A stretch of DNA of 64,000 nucleotides from Bradyrhizobium ontarionense (GCF_021088345.1 NZ_CP088156.1:8237001-8301000); one strand, 5' to 3'. Positions 9,182 through 23,814 are shown, numbered from the stretch's first letter. Numbers and translations: made by a program. The notes: generated by a model not told the origin, from the sequence alone.

Positions 9182-9640
9182 TCAGAGCATCGCGAACGCG
9201 CTCGACACCATCGCCACCGGCTTGCCGTCGCTGGCGCTCGACAGCGTGACCCGGCCGAAGCTCATGGTCCGGCCCATCCGGACCACGCGTGCATCCGCCA
9301 GCACATCGGACGACACGACCGCGCGCATGAAATGCGTGGTCTGGTCGACCGTGGTCATCGGCCGGTAGCCGCCGCTCGCCGTCACCATCGCGATCACCGT
9401 GGCAGTGTCGGCGAAGGCCATCAGCGCCTGGCCGCACACCACCCCGTTGTCGCGGCAGAGCCGCTGAGCGAAGGGCATGCGCAGGATCGCGCCGGCTTCG
9501 CCGTGCTGCGAGGGCGCGATGTCCTCGACGGTCAGCGCGAGCTCCTTGATCCAGGGCGCGAACACGTCATCGAGGATGCGCCGCGCTTCGTCGATGGTGA
9601 AATCCGGGGTGTCATTCGGCACGAACGGGGGTCCTCCCAT
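9182..9640 (-). CDS. PaaI-family hotdog thioesterase
   Basis: The 152-residue product has the hotdog-fold thioesterase pattern: an N-terminal helix, MPFAQRLCRDNGVVCGQALM (the asparagine/glycine active-site region of the PaaI/4HBT group), the hydrophobic helix ALMAFADTATVIAM, and the central strands TTVDQTTHFMRAV. Proteins of this type hydrolyse aromatic or acyl-CoA thioesters in the cytosol. It is a single gene with no pathway neighbours, so the substrate cannot be assigned. Confidence 0.82.
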   Translation of the reverse strand: MGGPPFVPNDTPDFTIDEARRILDDVFAPWIKELALTVEDIAPSQHGEAGAILRMPFAQRLCRDNGVVCGQALMAFADTATVIAMVTASGGYRPMTTVDQTTHFMRAVVSSDVLADARVVRMGRTMSFGRVTLSSASDGKPVAMVSSAFAML

Positions 9641-9851
9641 GGTTTTCTCGTTGGCTCACTCCCATTGCGGGAGCGGCCGGCATGTTGCCGCAGGTCGGCG
9701 GCTTGAAATGGCCGAAGTCGGAATCCTATGATGATTATCGGCCCGGCGACAGGTGGACGGGGATGCTGAGATGTCGGGCCGCAGTCGTTTGGCTCGGACT
9801 TGGCGCATGGCGAAGCGATGCTATAAGGCGGCCATTACCGGGGAGTACCCA

Positions 9852-10145
9852 ATGAAGAAGCTGCTCGTGACGATGATGGTCGCCCTGCTCGCCGGCTGGG
9901 CCGTTCCGGCAATGGCGCAGATGCCCAACATCAATCTGCTCGGCGACGGTCCCTCCAAGTCCCCCGAGGAGAAGGAGGCAGAAGCCGCGCGCGAAAAGGC
10001 CTACAAAGATACCATGCGCAAGATTCCGGACGCCAAGACGAGCTCCGACCCCTGGGGCAATGTGCGCGCGGCCGAACAGCCCAAGGCGCCCCCCGTGAAG
10101 ACCACGGCGGCCAAGAAGCCGAAAGTGGGCGCCAGCACCAACTGA
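9852..10145 (+). CDS. small exported protein, unknown function
   Basis: The ATG at 9852 follows GGGGAG at good spacing. The 97-residue product has a clear signal peptide (MKKLLVTMMVALLAG to AMAQ), then a lysine/alanine-rich, probably disordered region including a KSPEEKEAEAAREKAYKDT helix. It is recognisable only as a short conserved hypothetical of the Bradyrhizobium group. Confidence 0.7.
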   Translation: MKKLLVTMMVALLAGWAVPAMAQMPNINLLGDGPSKSPEEKEAEAAREKAYKDTMRKIPDAKTSSDPWGNVRAAEQPKAPPVKTTAAKKPKVGASTN

Positions 10146-10253
10146 ACGCGACCAAGCGCGCCGGACTCGGAAAAGGGTCCCGCGCGTGCGCAGACTCGGA
10201 TTCCTCGCGGCTTCGTCTATATTGACGGGGTTGTAGCGCGTTGGAGTTCGTCG

Positions 10254-10484
10254 ATGGGGTTGCGCCCGCGGGATGTCGCCAGCCGAATGGCAGCCCGGCG
10301 CCGGAAGGGCGACGGCTATGTGCGCGACACCTTCACCCTGCCGCGTGAGGAAGCGCGCGCCAAGGCCCGCGACTATCTGACCCGCTATCCCAAGGGGGGC
10401 TATATGAGCGCCGTCGAAAGCTGGCGCGAATTGCCCGACGGCGCCATCGAGTTCACGATGCGGCGATTGCCGAGCGCGGACTGA
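10254..10484 (+). CDS. conserved hypothetical protein, 76 residues
   Basis: A GGAG motif lies upstream of the ATG. The 76-residue soluble, basic protein contains REEARAKARDYLTRYPKGGY and ends in a beta-rich segment (IEFTMRRLPSAD). The codon usage matches the neighbours. I recognise the type as a short rhizobial conserved hypothetical without a known role. Confidence 0.6.
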   Translation: MGLRPRDVASRMAARRRKGDGYVRDTFTLPREEARAKARDYLTRYPKGGYMSAVESWRELPDGAIEFTMRRLPSAD

Positions 10485-10543
10485 TCCATTGTGCTCCGCA
10501 ACTCGTCTGATCGGAACTCAAGCTTGCTGCACCGGCAGGCCGG

Positions 10544-10720
10544 TCATTGTTCTTTTTCGCCGAGCAGTTTCCGGGTCATCCGATTGATGAAATGAAGCCG
10601 GGTACAGGCCTTGCAAACCACGGTTTCATAGGAGGATGACGGGTCGCCCGCCCTCGGCTCCTCCAGCCAGTGCTGCACGTTCATCCCGGTTCGCGGACAC
10701 TTGAAGATTAGATTACCCAT
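10544..10720 (-). CDS. short conserved protein behind an FNR/FixK box
   Basis: Taking the ATG at 10720, the product has 58 residues, starting MGNLIFKCPRTGMNVQHW. Cysteines occur as KCPRTG and VVCKACTRLH, a pattern that could hold a metal, although only three cysteines are present. The family occurs repeatedly in Bradyrhizobium genomes. A perfect TTGAT-N4-ATCAA box is centred about 43 bases upstream of the start codon, so the gene is probably induced at low oxygen. A start at 10837 would place that box inside the coding region and is less likely. Confidence 0.65.
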   Translation of the reverse strand: MGNLIFKCPRTGMNVQHWLEEPRAGDPSSSYETVVCKACTRLHFINRMTRKLLGEKEQ

Positions 10721-10756
10721 ACAATTTGAATGTCTGCCAGGACGGGAACAGACATT

Positions 10757-10770
10757 TTGATCTTGATCAA
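10757..10770. promoter_or_regulatory. FNR/FixK-type binding site
   Basis: The sequence TTGATCTTGATCAA is a perfect TTGAT-N4-ATCAA dyad, the consensus for FNR and a good match to FixK2 sites of Bradyrhizobium (TTG-N8-CAA). It lies between two minus-strand genes, about 43 bases upstream of the start codon at 10720. Confidence 0.65.
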
Positions 10771-10869
10771 AGTCGTTTGCCGAAATGAAAGGCAGCGACG
10801 CGCCCTGCCACAGGCCAGGATTGCAAGGGGCCGGCATGAACCATTCTTGGTCGCTATCCCGGCGGCCGG

Positions 10870-11109
10870 TCAGACCTCATCCAGTGTCTCCGCGACGATG
10901 CGGATCCGGAACACCGGCTGCCGGGTCTCGTCGAGCAGCTCCATCTGCCATTCGGAGTTTTCGGCGAGCTTGCGCGAGATGCTGCTGGCCATGTCGGCAC
11001 AGACAGTGGTCATCTCTTTCCAGGCGGCGTTGCGATCGACGCACTCGGTCCCATACTCGGACGCGCCTGAGAAGTGGCCATTTCGGATACGAAAGAAATA
11101 GAGCGGCAT
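10870..11109 (-). CDS. DUF6894-like small protein
   Basis: The 79-residue product begins MPLYFFRIRNGHFSGASEY, the typical opening of the rhizobial DUF6894 family. It continues with the AWKEMTTVCADMA helix and a C-terminal RIRIVAETLDEV strand. It is soluble and its function is unknown. These genes are numerous in Bradyrhizobium and often stand alone. The ATG at 11109 was preferred to an upstream one because the family begins MP-[LR]-YFF. Confidence 0.7.
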   Translation of the reverse strand: MPLYFFRIRNGHFSGASEYGTECVDRNAAWKEMTTVCADMASSISRKLAENSEWQMELLDETRQPVFRIRIVAETLDEV

Positions 11110-11352
11110 TGCCAAAACCGGTGACCCCTGACCGCCCCAGGCCGCTGGGTTTGATGAACGCGGCGTAAATGGAGGCGGAAAACCCAAACGGATCAATTCC
11201 GGTAAAATACGGTCGCTTCGCCGGCGCGCAACTGCCGGTGGTTGTCTTCGTCGGCGGAAAGATCGCGCTACCTGCGCAGCGCAAGCTGCGGCGCATCGCG
11301 GCCGCGAATGGCGGCCAAAAGATCAAGAGAGGTGCATCGTGGCCGAACGAGT

Positions 11353-11381
11353 GAGCCTCGGACCGCCGCGGTCCGAGGCTC
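11353..11381. other. 13-bp perfect inverted repeat after a minus-strand gene
   Basis: GAGCCTCGGACCG (11353-11365) pairs with CGGTCCGAGGCTC (11369-11381) around a three-base loop. It sits immediately 3' of the gene ending at 11386. There is no T-run on either strand, so it is terminator-like in position but not canonical. Confidence 0.5.
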
Positions 11382-11385
11382 GGCG

Positions 11386-11748
11386 TCAACGTCGTAGCTT
11401 CCCGACCGGGTAGTTCGGCAATGACGAAAATGACCCTAGTGCAAAGCTAGAGCGCGCGCCTTGCGTCAAATCAAGGTTGCATCGCCCCGCAGTGGCGCCG
11501 GGGGGCCGTTCGTCCCCCGAGGCCCTCACTTCGTTTGCGCCGAAACGTGAGCCTGCGTGCCACCGAGCGAAGATCCGTTCCGGCACGAGCGTGAGGCGGT
11601 AGGTGACGTCTGTCGCCCCGTCGAGCATCTCGATGAGTGCGTCACAAAGGGGGCACCGGGCCTCCTCCGCGGTGCCATGCCGCGAACGAAGCTCAAGCCG
11701 CTGGAAGCCGGCCCTGCATGAGGGGCAGATCACGTCCTCTCGTATCAT
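11386..11748 (-). CDS. hypothetical protein with paired CxxC motifs
   Basis: From the ATG at 11748 the 120-residue product begins MIREDVICPSCRAGFQRLEL and has a second pair in ARCPLCDALIEM, a zinc-ribbon-like arrangement, followed by TDVTYRLTLVPERIF. Short Bradyrhizobium proteins of this type usually end soon after that strand. Here the frame continues for about 50 low-similarity residues, which may be read-through of a degraded end. A 13-bp hairpin lies directly upstream of this ATG and leaves no visible ribosome binding site, so a start at 11799 or 11844 is possible. Confidence 0.5.
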   Translation of the reverse strand: MIREDVICPSCRAGFQRLELRSRHGTAEEARCPLCDALIEMLDGATDVTYRLTLVPERIFARWHAGSRFGANEVRASGDERPPGATAGRCNLDLTQGARSSFALGSFSSLPNYPVGKLRR

Positions 11749-11873
11749 GAACGCATCACGCGCAACGGGCGTGATGCGTTCCGCGGCGATCGCATGCATC
11801 AGATGACAAGATCGTGCAATGGCTTGGCAACGAGCCAACGTCAAAAGCCCCGGACATGGTCCGGGGCTTTCTT
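11749..11873 (+). ncRNA. candidate small RNA or structured leader with three hairpins
   Basis: Three stems follow one another: a perfect 13-bp stem (11749-11761 with 11769-11781), a short GGCT/AGCC hairpin at about 11821-11836, and a perfect 12-bp stem (11844-11855 with 11859-11870) ending in GGGGCTTTCTTT, a good rho-independent terminator. No plus-strand coding gene ends here, which suggests a terminated small RNA. No convincing promoter was seen. The last stem also has a short T-run on the other strand, so it could act in both directions. Confidence 0.35.
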
Positions 11874-12570
11874 TGGGCGCTATGGTTTCAGGTCCATGCG
11901 CCTACACGTGACAGCCAGGCGGCGGCACATCAGCATCTGATATGGGCCAGCCATCATTGCAACGAACAAACAAATCCGGGGCCGATCTAAAATTTGTTTT
12001 GCGTCCGATAGCTCCAACTTTATACCGCAACCAAAGGTTTATGACAATAGTTGTTGTTCGAGAACCGCGGACAGCGACGCGTCATCAGTGACGCTGCTCA
12101 CGCGGTTCCACCTGAAACTGATCTTTCATCTTCCCGTCGTTCCGAGTGCGGACGATGTACGAGATCATCGACGCCATCCTCACCATTGGATGCCTCGCTG
12201 CAGTTTTAGCTGTCGACCATCATACCGGCGCAGTTGAACCGCTTGCTGAGTCGGCGATCGGCCCGCACTGCGGCGGACCGGAATGCCACGCGTGGATGAT
12301 CCCGATCTTCCTTGCAGCCGTTGGTGGTCCCGCGATCAATGCATCATCTCGATGTTGTGGGACCGCGGCGGCGACAGTTCGTTCGCGGAACTCACGGCGC
12401 GGGGCCGGCCTGCACGACGTCTGAACCGCGCATGCCCATGCCTCTGCACGAAATCCGTGCGCTTGCACGTGCGATCAGCCGAACAAAAGCAGAAGAGGCG
12501 AGGGAACTTCGTTCCTGTCAGGAGAACCACGGACGTGCGGTCTGCGCACTCGTGTAGAAGCTTGGTAGTT
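11874..12570. other. 700 bases without a convincing gene
   Basis: The stretch is less GC-rich than its surroundings (notably 11970-12060). Short open frames at 12146-12424 and 12432-12557 lack ribosome binding sites and family resemblance. Nothing else was recognised. Confidence 0.5.
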
Positions 12571-12918
12571 TCAAGGAAAGGTTTTGACGAGCACGATCGG
12601 GCCGACGATTGCGGCGTTGAGGTCCGCGAGATGCTCGCTCGGAATCCAGTACTCCAGATGGTCGCGCCCGCCGGCTTCACGCACGTCGTAGCTGTCGATG
12701 AAACGTCGTAGGATCGCGAAGCGCAGCACATGGCCGCGGCCACTCGCCGGCACGTTCCAGTCCCGCGCGATCTTCACCGCGTACTCTTCGGTCAGGACCG
12801 GATAGAAGATTGGCTGCTCGGGCAAGCGCGGCGGGAACGCCCGCATGCCCGAGGCCGCGATCAGTGCGAGTTCCTCGGGGCCCACGGGACGCCACAGCGT
12901 GATGGTCGGCTCGGACAT
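12571..12918 (-). CDS. conserved hypothetical protein (often labelled ADP-ribosylation/crystallin J1)
   Basis: The 115-residue product, from the ATG at 12918, begins MSEPTITLWRPVGPEELAL. It contains PPRLPEQPIFYPVLTEEYA and ends with YWIPSEHLADLNAAIVGPI, matching a conserved bacterial family commonly annotated ADP-ribosylation/crystallin J1. That label does not establish an enzymatic role. The protein is soluble, probably globular and monocistronic. Confidence 0.7.
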   Translation of the reverse strand: MSEPTITLWRPVGPEELALIAASGMRAFPPRLPEQPIFYPVLTEEYAVKIARDWNVPASGRGHVLRFAILRRFIDSYDVREAGGRDHLEYWIPSEHLADLNAAIVGPIVLVKTFP

Positions 12919-13517
12919 GGTCGTGCGATCTCGCGAGAAGCTCAGCAACGCAGTTGTGCTGCCGACTTATCTCGACATCAGGACACGCTCAATCGGGGAA
13001 AGTGACGGCGTTGGGCCGTCGTGGCGGATCATCGCAGGGATCGGTTCGTTTACGAAATCGCGAAAATATCCGGCGGTTGGAATGAATTGAAAAATCGGTC
13101 GAGGCGGCTTCCGCCTCGACGCCATCTGCCTCACGCCTGGAGTGAAAGGAGGCCGCCAACTGGCGGACTCACATTCCGCTGTCGAGCTTATCCAGGGTTA
13201 CTGGCAAGGTTTGCCCGACATCCGGGCACCTCGACTATGGCAGCCATCATGCATTCGAGGTTTCTTCGCGACTTTTACACCCGCTTTCGACGGGCTAGAT
13301 GCCGCCGGAGTGGTGGACGTCCGTGCCTGCGACGACATCGAACAGGCGAAAATGGACAACGCCAGAGCGATCTCGAAGACTGACTTCTTATTACCCCCCG
13401 AGATGTGTTCAAAACCCCACAGCGGGAACAAGTTAGCGTTCCACCTGAAAATAAGCCACTGCCAATCCAACTTAGGCCGAGCCGGAGAAAAGCTGAGCTG
13501 CACCGAAATAGTCACAG
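12919..13517. other. intergenic stretch upstream of recA
   Basis: About 600 bases without a supportable gene. Several short open frames on both strands lack ribosome binding sites and typical codon use. GC content falls towards the recA promoter. Confidence 0.5.
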
Positions 13518-13539
13518 GAACATATTGCGAACAAAGAAC
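13518..13539. promoter_or_regulatory. LexA (SOS) operator of recA
   Basis: GAAC-N7-GAAC (13518-13532) is the alphaproteobacterial LexA box read on this strand (the same as GTTC-N7-GTTC). A further GAAC follows at 13536-13539. It lies about 90 bases upstream of the recA start codon, in the expected promoter position. Confidence 0.8.
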
Positions 13540-13623
13540 GGATAGGGTACATTCATCTTAAGATTGCTGCCGGCCTCGTTAACCGTTTGTCCATCCCGCG
13601 AATCCCCGCCATAAGGAGCGCCA

Positions 13624-14712
13624 ATGTCCGCCACCGCCCTGCGTATCGTCGAAGGTTCCTCAATGGATAAGAGTAAGGCGCTCTCCGCTGCGCTGTCCCA
13701 GATCGAGCGTCAGTTCGGCAAGGGCTCGGTGATGAGGCTGGGCAAGAACGACCGTTCGATGGATGTCGAGACGGTGTCGAGCGGCTCGCTCGGGCTCGAC
13801 ATCGCGCTCGGCATCGGTGGCCTGCCCAAGGGGCGGGTCGTCGAGATCTACGGACCGGAATCGTCGGGCAAGACCACCCTGGCGCTGCACACCGTGGCCG
13901 AGGCGCAGAAGAAGGGCGGCATCTGCGCCTTCATCGATGCCGAGCACGCGCTCGATCCGGTCTATGCGCGCAAGCTGGGCGTCAACATCGACGAGCTGCT
14001 GATCTCGCAGCCGGACACAGGCGAGCAGGCGCTCGAGATCTGCGATACGCTGGTGCGTTCGGGGGCGGTCGACGTGCTGGTGGTCGACTCGGTGGCGGCG
14101 CTGGTGCCGAAGGCCGAGCTCGAGGGTGAGATGGGCGAGTCGCTGCCGGGCCTGCAGGCCCGCCTGATGAGCCAGGCGTTGCGCAAACTGACCGCCTCTA
14201 TCAACAAATCCCACACCATGGTGATCTTCATCAACCAGATCCGCATGAAAATCGGTGTGATGTATGGTTCGCCGGAGACGACGACCGGCGGCAATGCGCT
14301 GAAATTCTACGCGTCGGTTCGTCTCGACATCCGCCGTATCGGTGCGATCAAGGAGCGCGACGAGGTGATCGGCAACTCCACCCGCGTCAAGGTGGTGAAG
14401 AACAAGCTGGCGCCACCGTTCAAGCAGGTCGAGTTCGACATCATGTACGGTGAGGGCGTGTCCAAGATGGGTGAGATCCTCGATCTCGGCGTCAAGGCCG
14501 GCATCGTCGAGAAGTCCGGCGCTTGGTTCTCCTATGACAGCCAGCGGCTCGGGCAAGGGCGTGAGAACTCGAAGTCGTTCCTCAAGGCCAACCCTGACAT
14601 GACCGCAAAGATCGAGGCCGCGATCCGTCAGAACTCCGGCCTGATCGCCGAGCAGATCCTGGCCGGCAATGCCGAGCGCGACGCCGACGGCGAGGAGCCC
14701 ACGGAAGAGTAG
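13624..14712 (+). CDS. recA: RecA recombinase
   Basis: The 362-residue protein matches rhizobial RecA throughout. It has an N-terminal [20 protein letters not shown], Walker A GPESSGKT at 77-84, the [10 protein letters not shown] segment, Walker [11 protein letters not shown], and the DNA-binding loop segments around [15 protein letters not shown] and [15 protein letters not shown]. RecA forms the ATP-dependent filament for homologous recombination and stimulates LexA self-cleavage. AAGGAG precedes the ATG by the usual distance, and the upstream LexA box shows SOS control. The gene is monocistronic, and no clear terminator was seen after the stop. Confidence 0.98.
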   Translation: MSATALRIVEGSSMDKSKALSAALSQIERQFGKGSVMRLGKNDRSMDVETVSSGSLGLDIALGIGGLPKGRVVEIYGPESSGKTTLALHTVAEAQKKGGICAFIDAEHALDPVYARKLGVNIDELLISQPDTGEQALEICDTLVRSGAVDVLVVDSVAALVPKAELEGEMGESLPGLQARLMSQALRKLTASINKSHTMVIFINQIRMKIGVMYGSPETTTGGNALKFYASVRLDIRRIGAIKERDEVIGNSTRVKVVKNKLAPPFKQVEFDIMYGEGVSKMGEILDLGVKAGIVEKSGAWFSYDSQRLGQGRENSKSFLKANPDMTAKIEAAIRQNSGLIAEQILAGNAERDADGEEPTEE

Positions 14713-15067
14713 GATTACGACGACTGCGGGCGCCGTGGACGTTGAGTTGCCGACGTTCCGGCGCCTGCCGCTTGCACATGCCTGGTGCTCTGCCAAAATC
14801 TGCGCGTCTTGAGCGGCTGCATTTACGAATGCAGCGAACATGCCTTTCTGTGCGCCTGATGCGGTCTCGGACTTGAAGGTCTTGGACTGATCTTGGTCTG
14901 ATCTTGGACTTGAATAAGTAAAAGCGTGCGCGCGGACGAACGGACCAGATCCGCGCGGCTGGTGGGCGGCACCGAGCTTTCCGACGCCAATCTTTTGCGC
15001 TGGGACCCGATCGCGAACGTGTTGATAGCGCGCCTTGAGCCAATCAGGCCATGCCGGAGCCAAGAGC
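14713..15067. other. intergenic stretch after recA
   Basis: About 350 bases in which I see no gene, tRNA or strong terminator. A short repetition of CTTGGACTGATCTTGGTCTGATCTTGGACTTG-like units at 14880-14911 is the only visible structure. Confidence 0.45.
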
Positions 15068-16125
15068 ATGACGCGTTTGATTCTAACGGTCAATGATTCC
15101 AGCGCCGGAGTGCTTCGGAGGGGCGGCTTTGCCGACCTGGTGGTGCCGATTCTCCATCGTTTCGTGTGGGGACCTCTGCCATCCGATGCCGAGCTGTCAG
15201 CTTATCTGATGCAGCGCACCGCGCGACAGAAGATGGGGCATTGGTTGGACTTCGCCTCGCGTCGCGAGGTCATGGTGGCCGGCGGGCGGAGTCAGAGTTT
15301 CCTCGAACTCATCGACCGTTGCGATAGCGTCGAGCTCTGGATGGATACCCGCCCGAACGATCAGTTGGTCCTGATCTGGCTCTTGGATTATCTGTGCCAT
15401 CACGCGGAAATCGCGACGAAGATCGTATTGCGGCATGTTGATGCACCGCTATTCGATGGCCCGGCCGGACAGCTCGCCGGTCGGACGATTGCCGGCGTCG
15501 AGCTTGCACGTGAGCATCTCGACCTGGGTCACCTGGCATGGCAGGCGTTTCGGTCGCCGACGCCGCAAGCCTGGTTCGATCTGTTGAAGCAGGATCTCAG
15601 CACGCTGCCGCAGCTTCGGCGTTGCGTGCAGGAGATGCTTGATGAGCTTCCTGGTGCTGCGACGGGCCTCGGAGCGTCGGAGCTGAGAATCCTCGAATTG
15701 CTGTCAGCCGGCTACCAGCATCCATTCGACCTGTTGCCGCATTATCGGGAGCGCTTTCAACGGCGCGTCTACGACTATTGGGAAGCAGGCACGTTGCTCG
15801 ACAGTCTGGCGCTGGCGCCGGTGCCTGCAATTTCGGGCCTCGCCGATTGGCCGTTCTCGGTCGAGATGCACGACAGCCGTGAACGCCTCGATCGCTACAA
15901 GGCCAGCACGCTGTCGCTGACGCTGCTCGGCAAGGGAATCCTGGCCGGCGAGGAGGATTTCAGCAGCCATAATCCGATCCGGCGCTGGTGGGGCGGCACC
16001 AAATTGACCAACGCCTGTCTCTGGCGTTGGCGTGCGGTGCTCATCGCTCCGGACCCTGACACGCCTCACGTCATTGAATGTCGCGAGCTGTGGCGCCCGA
16101 TCGATTGGAGCATGCGTGAGGCAGC

Positions 16126-16147
<22 letters not shown>
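15068..16147 (+). CDS. DUF1835-like protein
   Basis: The 359-residue soluble protein begins [20 protein letters not shown]. Its N-terminal half resembles DUF1835 ([31 protein letters not shown], then [11 protein letters not shown]). Its C-terminal half matches the usual companion domain ([19 protein letters not shown], and [16 protein letters not shown] near the end). The role is unknown. The ATG at 15068 follows GGAGCCAAGAGC. The gene converges on gcvP and overlaps its 3' end by 22 bases. Confidence 0.72.
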
Positions 16148-18999
<2,852 letters not shown>

Positions 19000-19030
19000 G
19001 AGGGCCTCGCTGGAAAATCCAAAGTTGGTG

Positions 19031-19135
19031 TCATCGTCCGCGAAAGCGGACGATCCAGTACGCCGAGGCGCCTCTGTTCGACCGCTGCCGCCGGTGATTA
19101 CTGGATGCCCCGCCTGCGCGGGGCACGACGATGGT
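19031..19135. repeat. palindromic intergenic repeat between gcvH and gcvP
   Basis: Two hairpins (TCGTCCGCGAAAGCGGACGA and a GCCCCGCCTGCGCGGGGC stem) flank a spacer. The outer parts ATCCAGTA and TACTGGAT are complementary. Elements with this plan occur widely in Bradyrhizobium genomes. Confidence 0.6.
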
Positions 19136-19155
19136 TGTCGTCGTCCGCACGGTCA

Positions 19156-19521
19156 TCACGCCGTGTGCGCCTTGTAGGCGGCCTCATCCATCAGCCCGCC
19201 GAGCTCGCCCTTGTCTGCGACCTTGAGCTTGAAGAACCAGGCCTTGCCGCTGGCGTCGGTGTTGACGAGCGCAGGCTCGTCGACGATCGCCTGGTTCACC
19301 TCGACGACCTCGCCGGTGATCGGCGCGTAGACGTCGGAGGCCGCCTTGACCGATTCGACCACCGCGGCGGCCTCTGCCTTCTTCAGGGAGCGGCCGACCT
19401 GCGGCAGCTCCACGAACACGACGTCACCGAGCTGGGCCTGCGCATAGTCGGTGATGCCGATGGTGGCTGTGTCGCCGTCGATGCTGAGCCATTCGTGATC
19501 GGAGGTATAGAGCGTGGTCAT
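19156..19521 (-). CDS. gcvH: glycine cleavage system H protein
   Basis: The 121-residue lipoyl carrier protein begins [17 protein letters not shown] and has the lipoylation lysine at position 59 in [14 protein letters not shown]. It shuttles the aminomethyl group between the P, T and L components. It lies 9 bases after gcvT and is cotranscribed with it under the upstream glycine riboswitch. Confidence 0.97.
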   Translation of the reverse strand: MTTLYTSDHEWLSIDGDTATIGITDYAQAQLGDVVFVELPQVGRSLKKAEAAAVVESVKAASDVYAPITGEVVEVNQAIVDEPALVNTDASGKAWFFKLKVADKGELGGLMDEAAYKAHTA

Positions 19522-19530
19522 GGACGTCCT

Positions 19531-20685
19531 TCAGCGCTTATAGGTGTTGGGAACGAAGGGCATGGCGGCGACGCGCAGCGGCAGCCGCTGGCCGCGCACG
19601 TCTGCGAATAGTCTGGTGTCGAGCGCGGCGAGGGCGGTCGGCACATAGCCCATCGCGACCGGCGCATTCAGCGTCGGACCGAAGCCGCCGGAAGTGACTT
19701 TGCCGATCGGATCAGTCGCGTCGGCTGTCGCAAACAGAACAGCGCCTTCGCGCACCGGTGCGCGCCCCTCTGGCTTGAGGCCGACGCGGCGGCGTGCTGC
19801 GCCGCTGTCGAACTGCGCGAGGATCCTGTCGGCGCCCGGGAAGCCGGCGGCGCGCGCGCCGCCGCTGCGGCGGAGCTTCTGCACCGACCATTCCAGCGCG
19901 GCCTCGACCGGCGTCGTCGTGGTGTCGATGTCGTGGCCGTACAGGCAGAGCCCGGCCTCCAGCCGCAGGCTGTCGCGGGCACCGAGCCCGATCGGCAGCA
20001 CATCCTTGTCGGATAGCAGTGCTTCCGCGAGCTGCTCGGCCTTGTCGGCAGGAACGGAGATCTCGTAGCCGTCCTCGCCGGTATAGCCGGAGCGCGAGAC
20101 GTAGCAGGCGAGCCCGTCGATCATCCGCGGTCCCGCATCCATGAACCGCATGCTGTCCGCGTCTGCACAGAATTTAGCCAGCACGGCCGCGGCGCGCGGA
20201 CCTTGCAGCGCCAGCAGCGCGCGGTCGGCCAGCGGCTGCACCTCGCAGACGTCCGACAACCCGTTGCGCAAGAGCTCGATGTCGGCGTCCTTGCAGGCGG
20301 CGTTGACGACCAGCACCAGGTGCTCGCCGAAATTCGCCACCATCAGGTCGTCGAGAATACCGCCATCGGCATTGGTGAACTGGGCATAGCGCTGGCGGCC
20401 TGGCGCGATGCCGATGATGTCCTGCGGCACCAGCCGCTCCAGCGCCGCCGCGGCGTCTGTGACCTTGCCGGATTTCGGCACCAGCGCGACCTGGCCCATA
20501 TGGGAGACGTCGAAAAGTCCAGCTGCGGCGCGGGTATGGAGGTGCTCCTTGAGCACGCCGGGCGCGTATTGCACCGGCATCTCATAGCCGGCGAAGGGGA
20601 CGATCTTGCCGCCGAGGCTGACATGCAGCGCATGCAGCGGCGTTCGCTTGAGTGAAAGAGAGGAAGCAGCAGCCGGTTCAGCCAT
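19531..20685 (-). CDS. gcvT: aminomethyltransferase, T protein of the glycine cleavage system
   Basis: The 384-residue protein is a full-length T protein: RTPLHALHVSLGGKIVPFAG, then AGLFDVSHMGQ, SRSGYTGEDGYEI, and the ARDSLRLEAGLCLYGHD segment that carries folate-binding residues. It transfers the methylene group from the H-protein arm to tetrahydrofolate and releases ammonia. It is the first gene of gcvT-gcvH-gcvP and lies about 60 bases downstream of a tandem glycine riboswitch. Confidence 0.97.
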   Translation of the reverse strand: MAEPAAASSLSLKRTPLHALHVSLGGKIVPFAGYEMPVQYAPGVLKEHLHTRAAAGLFDVSHMGQVALVPKSGKVTDAAAALERLVPQDIIGIAPGRQRYAQFTNADGGILDDLMVANFGEHLVLVVNAACKDADIELLRNGLSDVCEVQPLADRALLALQGPRAAAVLAKFCADADSMRFMDAGPRMIDGLACYVSRSGYTGEDGYEISVPADKAEQLAEALLSDKDVLPIGLGARDSLRLEAGLCLYGHDIDTTTTPVEAALEWSVQKLRRSGGARAAGFPGADRILAQFDSGAARRRVGLKPEGRAPVREGAVLFATADATDPIGKVTSGGFGPTLNAPVAMGYVPTALAALDTRLFADVRGQRLPLRVAAMPFVPNTYKR

Positions 20686-20744
20686 CGATCAGGGGTCCTC
20701 GCGCGGTTCCTCGGGACCAGTCCCGAAAAACGCCACCGAAGCCC

Positions 20745-20945
20745 CATCTGTCGCTGTGCCTGAGAGTATTATCCCGTCGGCGGACGCGGTCCGGTTCAAG
20801 CCCGGCCAGCGCCTCTTTCCAGATGCAGTTGCAGTCGCGAGGGTCCTTTTGCCTGAGAGTTTCCGGGGCGGTTGCTCCTTCGGCGCCGATCCCCCGAAGT
20901 TCTACCAGAACCTCAAAAGACCGGTCTCTCCCGACGCGACTGTCG
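20745..20945 (-). promoter_or_regulatory. tandem glycine riboswitch in the gcvT leader
   Basis: Reading the minus strand, two glycine aptamers follow each other. The first runs from about 20940 (GGGAGAGACCGG) through CGCCGAAGGAGCAA to AACTCTCAGGCAAAAGGACC near 20842. The second runs from about 20822 (GGAAAGAGGCGC) to ACTCTCAGGCACAGCGAC near 20748. The paired CTCTCAGGCA cores are diagnostic. Such riboswitches normally turn on glycine cleavage when glycine is abundant. Confidence 0.92.
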
Positions 20946-21124
20946 TCAACGGTTGCGACAAAACACCAGCTCATGGGTGCTGTCAACGCGTCACTGTGGC
21001 TTTCAACCAGCTTTAGGAGCCGTGCAGCAACCCCATGATGTTTCTGCACAGTTTCTGGACAGGCGAAGTCCCCTTGTCTAAAAGCATCACCGCCGAATTC
21101 CCGGACTTCTTCGATTGGATTGCT

Positions 21125-23812
<2,688 letters not shown>

Positions 23813-23814
23813 CC

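Noticed and set aside
11169..11354. 61-residue open frame on the plus strand
   Set aside because: No ribosome binding site and no family resemblance. It lies in the upstream region of the DUF6894-like gene.
11461..11474. FixK-like TTGC-N6-TCAA sequence
   Set aside because: It lies inside the 3' part of a minus-strand gene, with no suitable start codon downstream on either strand.
12146..12424. 92-residue open frame with a hydrophobic start
   Set aside because: No ribosome binding site, and the C-terminal half has the arginine/serine-rich composition of a chance frame.
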